NCBI RefSeq assembly: GCF_018598225.1
Contig: NZ_JAHESF010000015.1
Location: 62,001-126,000, forward strand
Reading direction: 5' to 3'
Length of the DNA: 64,000 bases
Source of the DNA: Chryseosolibacter histidinae
Lineage (GTDB): Bacteria; Bacteroidota; Bacteroidia; Cytophagales; Cyclobacteriaceae
The position numbers were made by a program, and so were the translations under genes. Numbering within the stretch: position 1 is the stretch's first letter; the number at the start of each line of letters is the position of its first letter. Below the pieces are notes generated by a model, which searched no databases, was not told the DNA's origin, and was given only the letters and a program-made list of their open reading frames with translations. This document shows positions 51,181 to 60,000 of this stretch, piece after piece.

Positions 51181-51714
51181 ATGCGTATTCGAAGTCTTAC
51201 AAGATCGATAAGGTTTATCGCACTTTGCACACTCTTCACGTTGACCAGGGGCCAGGTGTGGTCGCAATCGCAGGAAAAAATATATTCGGCGATGATGCTC
51301 AATTTTGCAAGAGGTATACAATGGCCCGAAACAAAAAACAACGGAAATTTTGTCATCGGTGTGCTGGAGTATCCTCCGTTGGCGGCGGAGCTGGGTACAG
51401 CAACGGCCTCCGCTAAAATAGGAAATCAGAAGATCGAGGTAAAAGAAATTCAGCGACCCGAGGAGGTTGGAGGATGCCATATCCTTTTTATCCCTGCTTA
51501 CAAAGCCAGGGCCCTGGCTGCGGTGCTGGAAAAAATAGGTGTTCAGCCGACACTCATTATTACCAATAAGATGGACTATGCCAGAAAAGGAAGCGGCGTG
51601 AATTTTCTGCTGGTGGAAGGTAAACTGAAATATGAGATCAACTGCGGATCGATCGAGCGCAGAGGTATGAAGATCTCTGCCAACGTGAAAAGAATGGGGA
51701 TCATCGTGGAATAA
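51181..51714 (+). CDS. YfiR/DUF4154-family periplasmic protein
   Basis: 177 residues with a signal peptide (IRFIALCTLFTLTRGQVWSQ). The mature part matches DUF4154/YfiR: KIYSAMMLNFARGIQWPE, FVIGVLEYPPLAAEL, CHILFIPAYKARALAAVL, LIITNKMDYARKGSGVNFLLVEGKLKYEINCGSIERRGMKISANVK. YfiR proteins repress diguanylate cyclases or kinases from the periplasm. Its place right after a sensor kinase with a large periplasmic domain suggests it modulates that kinase. Confidence 0.88.
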   Translation: MRIRSLTRSIRFIALCTLFTLTRGQVWSQSQEKIYSAMMLNFARGIQWPETKNNGNFVIGVLEYPPLAAELGTATASAKIGNQKIEVKEIQRPEEVGGCHILFIPAYKARALAAVLEKIGVQPTLIITNKMDYARKGSGVNFLLVEGKLKYEINCGSIERRGMKISANVKRMGIIVE

Positions 51715-51751
51715 AATTAACCTAGCGAAATCGGAGAGGAAGGCGCAGGCA

Positions 51752-51782
51752 CAAAAAAAGGTGCCATTTGTTCAATGGCACC
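51752..51782 (-). terminator. Terminator downstream of the small periplasmic protein gene
   Basis: GGTGCCATT (51760-51768) pairs with AATGGCACC (51774-51782) around TGTTC. On the minus strand a run of T residues follows (the A-run at 51752-51759). It terminates the 51840-52223 gene and could also act on the convergent YfiR-family transcript. Confidence 0.85.
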
Positions 51783-51839
51783 CGTAATGTTTCAGCCTTC
51801 TGTTTGGTCAGCACGAAACAAACTCTTCAGACGAGCAGA

Positions 51840-52223
51840 TTATTTTTTCTGGTCATCTTTTTGCTCTTTGTCCAGCTTATTGCCGTCCTTGTCGAACTTC
51901 ACAGTTTTGGTTTCTGCACCGTTTCTCAGGTCAAGGATGTAAATTTCTTCTCCTGCTTTTGTGGCGTTCTCACCTTGTACACCGGAGTCGCTCATGGTCG
52001 ACTTGTAGGCTGCAGCTACTGTCCAGCCTTGGTAGTCCTGACTTTCGATGGCCCTTTTAACAGGGTCCGGAAGGTCGCTCACCTGTACCTGTTCACGTTG
52101 CTGGTCCTGAGATGTAGTAGTAGTGGACTGTTGAGGCTGTGGTTGTACCGAAGTTGTATCCTGTGCGTTAACAAAAGCAACACCACCCAACAACAGGCCT
52201 ATTGATAACAATAACTTTTTCAT
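51840..52223 (-). CDS. Small periplasmic PepSY-like protein
   Basis: 127 residues with signal peptide MKKLLLSIGLLLGGVAFVNAQ. A Gln/Thr/Ser-rich linker is followed by LPDPVKRAIESQDYQGWTVAAAYKS...EEIYILDLRNGAETKTVKFDKDGNKL, which has the pattern of the PepSY-like (DUF2874-type) beta-alpha fold common in Bacteroidota. Function unknown; single gene with its own terminator. Confidence 0.75.
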   Translation of the reverse strand: MKKLLLSIGLLLGGVAFVNAQDTTSVQPQPQQSTTTTSQDQQREQVQVSDLPDPVKRAIESQDYQGWTVAAAYKSTMSDSGVQGENATKAGEEIYILDLRNGAETKTVKFDKDGNKLDKEQKDDQKK

Positions 52224-52383
52224 GACTTTAAAGAGTTTAGTTTAACATATTTTCCCGCCTTTAATTCGAATGTCGTACCTATCTGGCAAGGCCGCTTCTA
52301 ACTCATTGCCATTCAGGGCTCAAAAAAAACGACTATTCCATACGCCCGCTTAACGTGTTGCATTATTCTACAGCGGTGGGAAA

Positions 52384-52426
52384 ACCTCACCCCGACCGCC
52401 TCCTCCCAGAAGAGGGCAGGTGAGGT
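52384..52426. repeat. Intergenic GC-rich hairpin (ACCTCACC/GGTGAGGT)
   Basis: ACCTCACC (52384-52391) pairs with GGTGAGGT (52419-52426), with a pyrimidine-rich/purine-rich interior (CCTCCTCCC...GAAGAGGG). A/T stretches flank both sides. It lies in the divergent space upstream of the rhodanese gene. It resembles common short hairpin repeats seen in many bacteria. Confidence 0.6.
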
Positions 52427-52463
52427 ATTTTCAAGCAACAATTCTTATCGTTATCTTGATGGT

Positions 52464-53342
52464 ATGAAAAAAATAAGTGGCCTTTTCCTGCTCATGTGCC
52501 TGTTATTGGTGGCGAAAGCAGAAGATAAACCGATCCTGGTGTCAGTACAATGGTTGAAGGAACACCTCCGCGACCCAAATGTTGTGGTGCTTCAGACCAG
52601 TTTCCTGAAATTCGATTACGATCGCGAACACATTGAAGGAGCCCGCTACCTGTGGCCCGGATGGCTTGCGCCGGATTCGCCGGAAGGCGCCTACAATGCG
52701 CCGGACCTGAAAAAAGCTACCGAGCTGCTGCAAACATTGGGCGTGTCAGACAACTCTCACATTGTGTTGTGCCACATCCGCGGTGAGGTAAGCCCCACAG
52801 CGCGTATGTTCCTCACGTTAGAGCACCTGGGCTTCGCCGGGAAAGTATCTTTTTTGAACGGAGGCCTTGACGCCTGGAAAAAGGAAGGCAACCCTGTTAC
52901 GAAAGATGTGCCCGTGGTAAAAAAAGGAAATGTTAAGATCAGCCCTGGTGTTCCGCTGCTGGTAGACAAGAACTATGTGCTGAAAACATTGAAGTCTGAC
53001 AACGGCATTGTTGTGGATGCACGCATGCAGCGCTTCTATGACGGTGAGCCTACCGGCAATCCCCGCGACGGACACATCACAGGTGCCAAAAATATCCCCT
53101 ATACAGAAATGGTGGATCAGGCTAACATGTTCAAGCCACTGGACCAGCTCCAGGCTTATTTTACACCTGTATCCGGAAAGGACAAAGAATTAGTAACCTA
53201 TTGCTTCATTGGCCAGACCGCCAGTGTGGTATACATGGCTGGAAGATTGCTCGGCTACAATATGAAACTGTATGACGGCTCACTGCAGGAGTGGAGCAGA
53301 TTGGAGGAGCTACCGATGGAGAAAACAGAGAAAAAGGAGTAA
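52464..53342 (+). CDS. Periplasmic two-domain rhodanese (sulfurtransferase)
   Basis: 292 residues with a signal peptide (KISGLFLLMCLLLVAKAE). Two rhodanese domains: the N-terminal one (VSVQWLKEHLRDPNVVVLQTSF...HIEGARYLWPG) and the C-terminal one with the catalytic loop YCFIGQTAS, Cys present. The N-terminal domain also has a Cys in LCHIRGEVS. It transfers sulfur from thiosulfate-like donors to thiols. Its TAA stop lies inside a GGAGTAA heptamer. Confidence 0.92.
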   Translation: MKKISGLFLLMCLLLVAKAEDKPILVSVQWLKEHLRDPNVVVLQTSFLKFDYDREHIEGARYLWPGWLAPDSPEGAYNAPDLKKATELLQTLGVSDNSHIVLCHIRGEVSPTARMFLTLEHLGFAGKVSFLNGGLDAWKKEGNPVTKDVPVVKKGNVKISPGVPLLVDKNYVLKTLKSDNGIVVDARMQRFYDGEPTGNPRDGHITGAKNIPYTEMVDQANMFKPLDQLQAYFTPVSGKDKELVTYCFIGQTASVVYMAGRLLGYNMKLYDGSLQEWSRLEELPMEKTEKKE

Positions 53343-53441
53343 GAATTAAGGAGTAAATAGTAAGGAGGTGGCCCTTCGATTAAACACCGCGCTACGTACT
53401 TCGTTCCCGATAGCTATCGGGATCGTACCTCGTACCTTTAA
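53336..53441. repeat. Mosaic heptamer element, TAAGGAG/GTACGAG family (copy 2)
   Basis: It begins inside the last codons of the rhodanese gene (GGAGTAAGAATTAAGGAGTA and onward, 53336-53368). A shared core follows: TACGTACTTCG, palindrome TCCCGATAGCTATCGGGA (53405-53422), then GATCGTACCTCGTACC. The core is the reverse complement, with few differences, of the core at 22603-22645. The element lies between convergent genes. Confidence 0.88.
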
Positions 53442-53454
53442 GACTGGTTAATGA

Positions 53455-55020
53455 TTAACGCAATTTTCTTAGCTGCTCCAATACGGCACGGGCTTCGGCG
53501 ATGCGTTGTTCGATTCCTTTTTTGTAACGCCAGCTCTGATATTGTGGATCGTCGTTTACTTTCTGAAGATCAGCTTCCAGTTCAGTGAGGTATTTTTCGG
53601 CGAGCGTGATGTATTGCATGAGGGTTGCTTTGTTGTGAAAGCCACTGTTATTGACAGAAACATAAACGGGCGTGGTGTGCGCTGCCTGGTCAGCGTTGGC
53701 GTAACTTCTGGCGGCGATCCAGGAGCCTTCGTCTGCCGTGAGCGTTGTTTCAATGAAAAGATGAGCGGATGATTGGTTGCTTCCTTCCTGGGATTTCGAT
53801 GTGGCGATCACCTGTCCGTGCCTGACGAGCTCCAGCTTCTGCAGCGGAACCTGTGCCGGGTGACCGTAAGCATGCACCGTGACTTTCAAACGGGTACCCT
53901 TTTTCACCTGAAGCGTGTCACCGGGGATGGCATCATTTACTTTCAGGTCGAGCATTGGACCACTCGATACAAAAGTGTGACCTTTGCGAAGCGAATTTTT
54001 CCAGGCCGTGTACGACAGTGCCCCCGTGATCTGCGTATAGAACCTGGCGTTGCCGATGCGGGCATTTCTTTCCGGCCGCCCATGGTCGTGATCTTTTCCA
54101 CACCAGGGAAAATCAGATCCTGCTACAGCAGTAACAGCATACCCCAGGTCGAGCAGGTGATAATAATGCCTCAGCTGAAGCGGATCTTGCGACACGCAGA
54201 ACTGGAGCAGCTCCAGGAAATCTACTTTGCGTCGAAGCCCGTCGAGCATCAGGCCACGGTAGCCATGGAACGACTCTGCCTGGTGCGCGTACCCTGCCAT
54301 ACCGCCGAGCTGATGGAGTTTATCGAATACCTTATCATAGTAGTAATACTCACGCTCGTAGCGCACCTTGTCTGAGGCTCCCAACCCGATGGCATGGCCA
54401 ACCTCCGGTGTGCGTGGATCTTCCTGTCCTGAGGTGAGCAGGTGATTGCCTTGCTGATAGACCCCATTTTCACCCCACCCGTATTGCTCATAATAGGTTG
54501 CCCAAAAATCTCCCATGCGCAGCAGCACACCCACATGAACATCCTCTGCCTTGATCCAGGTCATCAATAAAGGATCTTCATGTGGCGAACGCCTGATGTG
54601 AATGTGATCATCTGCCGAATACCATCCACGCGCAGGCATGTCGATCCACCGTTGCAGGCGAAAAGTTTGGGTGTATTCTTTTCCGGATCTGATGGTGATG
54701 ATGTGCTGCTGGTCGAGGTATTCAATGCCTCTGGAAAGAGATACGTGATATTGTCCTTCGGGTAGTGAGAGCTGAAAAGTTCCATCAACGTAAAAAGCGC
54801 TGTCGGGCTGGAATCCGTATCCGTCGGCATGGTCCCACACACCATACATAACCGCAACTGCCTGCTGTGGAAGAATCTTCACAACATGGTTATCACGCGT
54901 AATCCGAACCCTTGCTGCAACAGGATCTCCGGTGAGACTGTCCACGATGGTGATGCTCATCGATCCATGGGACGTTCCATCCTGTGCTGCGCAAGTCACG
55001 CTGCCCAGCACCAGGAGCAA
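53455..55020 (-). CDS. CehA/McbA-type PHP-like metallohydrolase
   Basis: 521 residues. After a hydrophobic leader (LLLVLGSVTCAAQ) comes a transthyretin-like domain (ITIVDSLTGDPVAARVRITRD), then the metallohydrolase domain: SADDHIHIRR carries the first metal-binding pair, YAHQAESF and AGSDFPWCG further metal ligands. Such enzymes hydrolyse esters or carbamates. No ATG is in frame: the ATGs nearby are in other frames, so the TTG at 55020, or an unusual start slightly upstream in the open frame, must be used. Confidence 0.85.
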   Translation of the reverse strand: MLLVLGSVTCAAQDGTSHGSMSITIVDSLTGDPVAARVRITRDNHVVKILPQQAVAVMYGVWDHADGYGFQPDSAFYVDGTFQLSLPEGQYHVSLSRGIEYLDQQHIITIRSGKEYTQTFRLQRWIDMPARGWYSADDHIHIRRSPHEDPLLMTWIKAEDVHVGVLLRMGDFWATYYEQYGWGENGVYQQGNHLLTSGQEDPRTPEVGHAIGLGASDKVRYEREYYYYDKVFDKLHQLGGMAGYAHQAESFHGYRGLMLDGLRRKVDFLELLQFCVSQDPLQLRHYYHLLDLGYAVTAVAGSDFPWCGKDHDHGRPERNARIGNARFYTQITGALSYTAWKNSLRKGHTFVSSGPMLDLKVNDAIPGDTLQVKKGTRLKVTVHAYGHPAQVPLQKLELVRHGQVIATSKSQEGSNQSSAHLFIETTLTADEGSWIAARSYANADQAAHTTPVYVSVNNSGFHNKATLMQYITLAEKYLTELEADLQKVNDDPQYQSWRYKKGIEQRIAEARAVLEQLRKLR

Positions 55021-55213
55021 TGCGATCCATAAAACATTAAAAGAAGAGGCGTTAATAGCAGTAGTCTTTTGATTTTAAATTCTATGGAATTTAACACATT
55101 AAATCAAAAAACACGAAACGCGAATGTGCAGTTTTCAGCTACCGTCGACAAAATATACACCAGTCACGATCAGATGCTCACGGATAAAATAGTAGTGTCT
55201 TGTAAGTGTTTAG

Positions 55214-55912
55214 ATGACATTTTTTATTAAATTCGATTGCACGAAGCCTATTCCCAGACTTGAGATGTTTGCAAAATTCAATTCGGAACAACATGCTGTG
55301 TCACTTAAAAGTGAACTCCGTTCTGCGGAACTGGAAGACAGCACGTTGTGGAAACGCTTCAAAAGCGGAAATGATCTCGCCTTCTCTATAATATATAAGA
55401 AGTATGTTCAGCGACTCTATAATTATGGTATGCATACCTGCTACGACCGCGATCTTGTGCTGGACTGTTTGCAAGAGTTGTTTGGCAGGTTGTGGGACAA
55501 ACGCGCACAGGTTGCCGATGTGGAAGCGGTGAATTTTTATCTTTTCAAGTCTTTCCGGAGATTATTGCTTAGTAAGCTTGCACAAAGCCGCAAAGAATCA
55601 TTGCGTTTCCTGAATGCCGAAGCGCCGGGTTTTGAAATGCTCACCTCATTTGAAGATTCTATCATCCTAGAAGAAGCGAGCACGCAGCAGATCGCTCACC
55701 TGAAAAAAGCCATCACCACACTCACCAAACGCCAGCGGGAAGTCATTTTTTTAAAGTTTTTCAATGAGCTGAGCTATCAGGACGTAGCTGCTGTGATGGA
55801 AATGAATGTGGAATCCGTCTACAACCTCATGACCAAGGCGATCGATGCCCTGCGCAAAATACTGAAACGCGCCTACCTGTATTTTCCTGTATTGTTCCCT
55901 GCTTTCCTCTGA
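55214..55912 (+). CDS. ECF sigma factor of the second SusC/SusD locus
   Basis: 232 residues. Region 2: FSIIYKKYVQRLYNYGMHTCYDRDLVLDCLQELFGRLWDKR; region 4: LTKRQREVIFLKFFNELSYQDVAAVMEMNVESVYNLMTKAIDALRKIL. Typical Bacteroidota FecI-like sigma. FecR (104 nt downstream), STN-containing SusC and SusD follow, forming a complete trans-envelope relay. A second Met at codon 17 is an alternative start. Confidence 0.94.
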   Translation: MTFFIKFDCTKPIPRLEMFAKFNSEQHAVSLKSELRSAELEDSTLWKRFKSGNDLAFSIIYKKYVQRLYNYGMHTCYDRDLVLDCLQELFGRLWDKRAQVADVEAVNFYLFKSFRRLLLSKLAQSRKESLRFLNAEAPGFEMLTSFEDSIILEEASTQQIAHLKKAITTLTKRQREVIFLKFFNELSYQDVAAVMEMNVESVYNLMTKAIDALRKILKRAYLYFPVLFPAFL

Positions 55913-56015
55913 ATGAGGGTATTTTTTACACTTCTTAAAAATTTTTCCGGAATAATGATGAGGTGAGGAGCTGATGCCTCTCTTATAAGGCAGGATTCAC
56001 CAAAAATCGTTTGTC

Positions 56016-57017
56016 GTGAAGGACTATTCCAAGTTTTCGGTTAACGACTTTGTCCTGGATGATTTTTTCAGAGCCTGGGTCAAGGCGCCTGACGAACATT
56101 CCAGCACTTTCTGGATGCAGTGGCTGAAGGACCATCCCGAAAGGGCAAAGGACGTCGAAGAAGCGACAAACATTGTGAAGCATGTCGGGTTTCAGCAGTA
56201 CGCCATGTCTGGCGATGATATTGCAAACCTCTGGAACCGGATCAAAACTTACGAGAGCAAGCCCCAGGGTACCACAGCACCCGCGCGTGTATGGAGCACG
56301 TGGTACAAAGTTGCTGCATCGTTCCTGCTGCTGGCGTCTTCGTTCCTGGTCTACCGGCTTTGGAATGACACACACTATCTCGACTATCACACGGCCTATG
56401 GCGAGACCAAAACCATCGTGCTTCCAGACAGCTCTACGGTGATCCTGAATTCGAATTCAACCCTTCGTTTCCCAAGCCATTGGGAAGAACAGCCGGTGCG
56501 CGAGCTGTGGCTGCAGGGTGAAGCTTACTTCTCTGTGATCCACAAGCGTGATCATCAACCTTTCAAGGTCTACACGGGTGAAGGTGTGGCGGTGGAAGTG
56601 CTGGGCACCACGTTCAACGTTTACCATCGCACCGAAGAAACTAAAATCGTATTGAATACCGGCAAGATCAGGCTGCACCTGCCGGCGGAATCTGCGGCCC
56701 AAGATATTATCATGAAACCCGGTGACCTGGTGGAGTACAAACAAAAAAGTTACAGCCGCAGAATGGTGAACCCGGCCACCTACACGGCCTGGACGGAAAA
56801 AAAACTGGTGCTCGACCATACGAGCCTGCGTGACATGGTAGACATGCTCCGCGATAACTACGGCGTTGAGGTAGCCGTGGAGGCAGATTCTCTTTTGAAC
56901 CAGACGGTGTCAGGATCTATGCCAATCACCGATGTTGAAAGCCTGGTGAGCCAGATCGCGCAGACTTTTCAGCTAAAAATTACCAAACAGAAAAACAGGT
57001 ATTTGATGTACGAATAG
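56016..57017 (+). CDS. FecR-family anti-sigma factor
   Basis: 333 residues from a GTG start. The cytoplasmic head binds the sigma (residues about 1-85); one membrane helix follows (VAASFLLLASSFLVYRLW near 92-110); then the FecR periplasmic domain (YGETKTIVLPDSSTVILNSNSTLRF, VWLQGEAYFSV-type block) and the C-terminal DUF4974 domain (SLRDMVDMLRDNYGVEVAVEADS). It receives the signal from the STN domain of the SusC protein encoded 29 nt downstream and releases the sigma. Confidence 0.94.
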   Translation: MKDYSKFSVNDFVLDDFFRAWVKAPDEHSSTFWMQWLKDHPERAKDVEEATNIVKHVGFQQYAMSGDDIANLWNRIKTYESKPQGTTAPARVWSTWYKVAASFLLLASSFLVYRLWNDTHYLDYHTAYGETKTIVLPDSSTVILNSNSTLRFPSHWEEQPVRELWLQGEAYFSVIHKRDHQPFKVYTGEGVAVEVLGTTFNVYHRTEETKIVLNTGKIRLHLPAESAAQDIIMKPGDLVEYKQKSYSRRMVNPATYTAWTEKKLVLDHTSLRDMVDMLRDNYGVEVAVEADSLLNQTVSGSMPITDVESLVSQIAQTFQLKITKQKNRYLMYE

Positions 57018-57046
57018 AAGGATTAATAAAACTAACCCCTACGCCT

Positions 57047-60000
57047 ATGCGAAGTATCTTTACGTTAGTTGGCCTATCGCTGGTATTTTACCAGGGAATG
57101 TCGCAGTCATCGGAGGTTTATGCCACGGCGCATAGACTGCAACCACCAAAAACGCTGCTGCTGCTGAAATCGGGTACACTCAAGGAGAGATTGAAAGAGG
57201 TGGAGAAATTCTTCGGGGTCTCTATCGCTTATAAGGATGAGTGGGTTGAAGGTAAGCTCGTGGAGATCGTCATGTCGGGTTTCACGTCTGCCGAGCAGGC
57301 GCTCGATGATCTGCTGGAAGATACCGGATTGTATTACAGAAAAGCGGGTGACCATTTTTATGTGATCGCTCCCGTAAAACCGGAGTCGGGTCAACGCCGT
57401 TCACAAAGCGCATCCACCGGGCTTGCGCCACTGATTGCCAGCTCCAGTCTTGCAGGTGAGCTCAGGCTTTCCACTTATTTCCCGTCGCCGCTCACACTGA
57501 CTGAGACCCGCACGGCCATTAATATCACAGGCCGGGTTACAGACGAAGACAACCAGGCTTTTCCGGGCGTGAACATCATTGTCAAAGGTACTGCTGTTGG
57601 ATCGTCAACAGATGCTGATGGCAGGTACGCGATCTCCGTACCGGATGAGAATTCAACGCTCGTATTCTCATTTGTTGGATATGCCACACGCGAAGAAGTG
57701 GTGGGCTCGCGCACCGTGATCGATGTTACCATGGCACCCGATGTAAGAGCGTTGGATGAGATCGTGGTAACAGCGCTGGGCATTGAAAGATCAACAAAGA
57801 GCCTGGGATACGCCACGGCCAAGGTAAGCGCAGATGAGCTTACCGTTAATCGCACCCCTAACCTGATGAATGCGCTACAGGGCAAGATCGCCGGGGTTAG
57901 CATCTCCGGATTGGGCACCGGCCCCGCGGGTACTTCAAAGATCCGCATTCGTGGCCAGTCTTCCATCTCCGGGCAAAACAATCCCCTGATCGTTGTCAAC
58001 GGGGTGCCTATCGATAATACAAACTTCGGTACCAACCCTAACAACTCTGCTTCCGATGGTTCCATCGGAGTGCGGGGTGGCGGAGGTGGTAACGGCAATA
58101 CTTCCGATGGTGGCGACGGCCTGTCAAGCATCAACCCTGACGACGTTGAAAGCATGACCATCCTCAAAGGCGCTGCCGCGGCAGCATTGTACGGTTCGCG
58201 CGCCAAAGACGGCGTGATCATGATCACCACCAGGACCAAAGGTGAGGGAAGGGGTATCGGTGTTACCTACAACTTAAACTATACCAACGAAACACCCCTC
58301 GATTTCACTGACTACCAGTACGAGTATGGTCAGGGTGAAAACGGTGTCAGACCTACCACACCGAACCCAACATCGGGGCAGTGGTCGTTCGGAGAAAGGT
58401 TTCAGCCGGGCATGACGCAGATACTCTTCGATGGCGTTGAGGTGCCCTACGTGCCACAGCGCGATATCATTAAAAAGTTTTTCAGGAACGGTCAGAATAT
58501 GACCAATACACTTTCGCTGTCGTCAGGCAATGAAAAAGGTGGGTTTAATCTTTCGGTGTCGAATATGGAAAGCAAAGGTATCACGCCGAACAACTCGTTC
58601 AACCGGAAGGTCTTCAACCTGGGACTCGCCTACGATCTTTCCGATAAGCTGAACCTGAAAGCGAGCGCGAATTACTCGAATGAGTTCAACAAGAACCCGC
58701 CCAACGTCGGCCAGCAGGATAATACCATACCCGTATCGTTATACAATATGGCCAATTCCATGCCATTGGATCTGCTGAATGAAAAGAAGTACAATGCGCA
58801 AGGAAATGAATATATCTATTCCCGGTTCATGAACCGCACCAATCCTTACTGGACCTTGGCGGAGCAGTTTCAGAACATCCGCAGGGACAGGATCTTCGGC
58901 AACATTGCGTTGAAATACAAAGTGCTTCCGTGGTTGTCTGTGCAGGGACGTGTGGGTCAGGATTACTGGTCGCGCGATCAGGACTACAACAACTTCCCTA
59001 CGGGCCAGGCTTCGCGGGCCGCGGCGCCCTCCGGTTTTGTGAACGGCATTTACACCCAGGAGTCGCGCCGGTTCAGGGAGGTTAATACCGACGTGCTGAT
59101 CGAAGGGTCGCATGATTTCGGAGACATCACCTTGAACATGAATGCTGGCGCCAACCAGATGCGCCGTCGTTCTTATCTCAACAGCGTGCAGGTAACAGAT
59201 TTTATAATAAGGGATCTTTACACTGTTCAGAACGGAAGGGCGAAAGATCCGCTGTATGACCTTTCGGAAAGAGGTGTAGACTCATGGTACGGCTCTGCAG
59301 AGCTTTCGTATAAAGAATTTTTGTACCTGAACGGTACCTACAGAAAGGATAAGTTCTCAACCCTGTCTCCGGAAAATCAAAGCATCGGATATGCTTCGGT
59401 ATCGGGTACCTACGTCTTTTCCGAGACCTTTAATTCAAAACCGTCGTGGTTATCGTTTGGCAAGCTGCGGGCTGCTTATGCGGAGGTGGGAAGCGATACC
59501 GATGTACCGCCCTATTCCAACGTGCAGTTTTTTAGCACCAACGCGAATTTGGCACCCACGCCCTCCGGTGCGCTGCAACCTGTAGGCCAGGCGCAGTCGA
59601 TCTCCAACACGCTGTACAATCCGGATCTGAAACCCATGCGTGTTGCAGAAACAGAAGTAGGCCTTGAATTGAAGCTTTTCAACAATCGATTGAATTTCGA
59701 CGTGGCTGCTTACCGCAAGATCACCACCGACCAGATCGTGCAGGCGCAGATCTCCGACGCCTCGGGCTTTGTCGACCTTCGGATCAATAGCGGCAAGAGC
59801 CGGAATCACGGCATAGAGGCGCTGGTGAATGTTGTTCCCGTGGAAACGAATGACTTCGTCTGGGAATTCACAGCGAACGGCGCGTATAACATCACCAAAG
59901 TGATGAGCCTGATCACAGACAAGCCGGGCGAGCGCATCACCGTAGGAACGCACATCTTCAACGGCGAGCTGAGGCAGATCGTAGGAAAAGAGATGGGACA

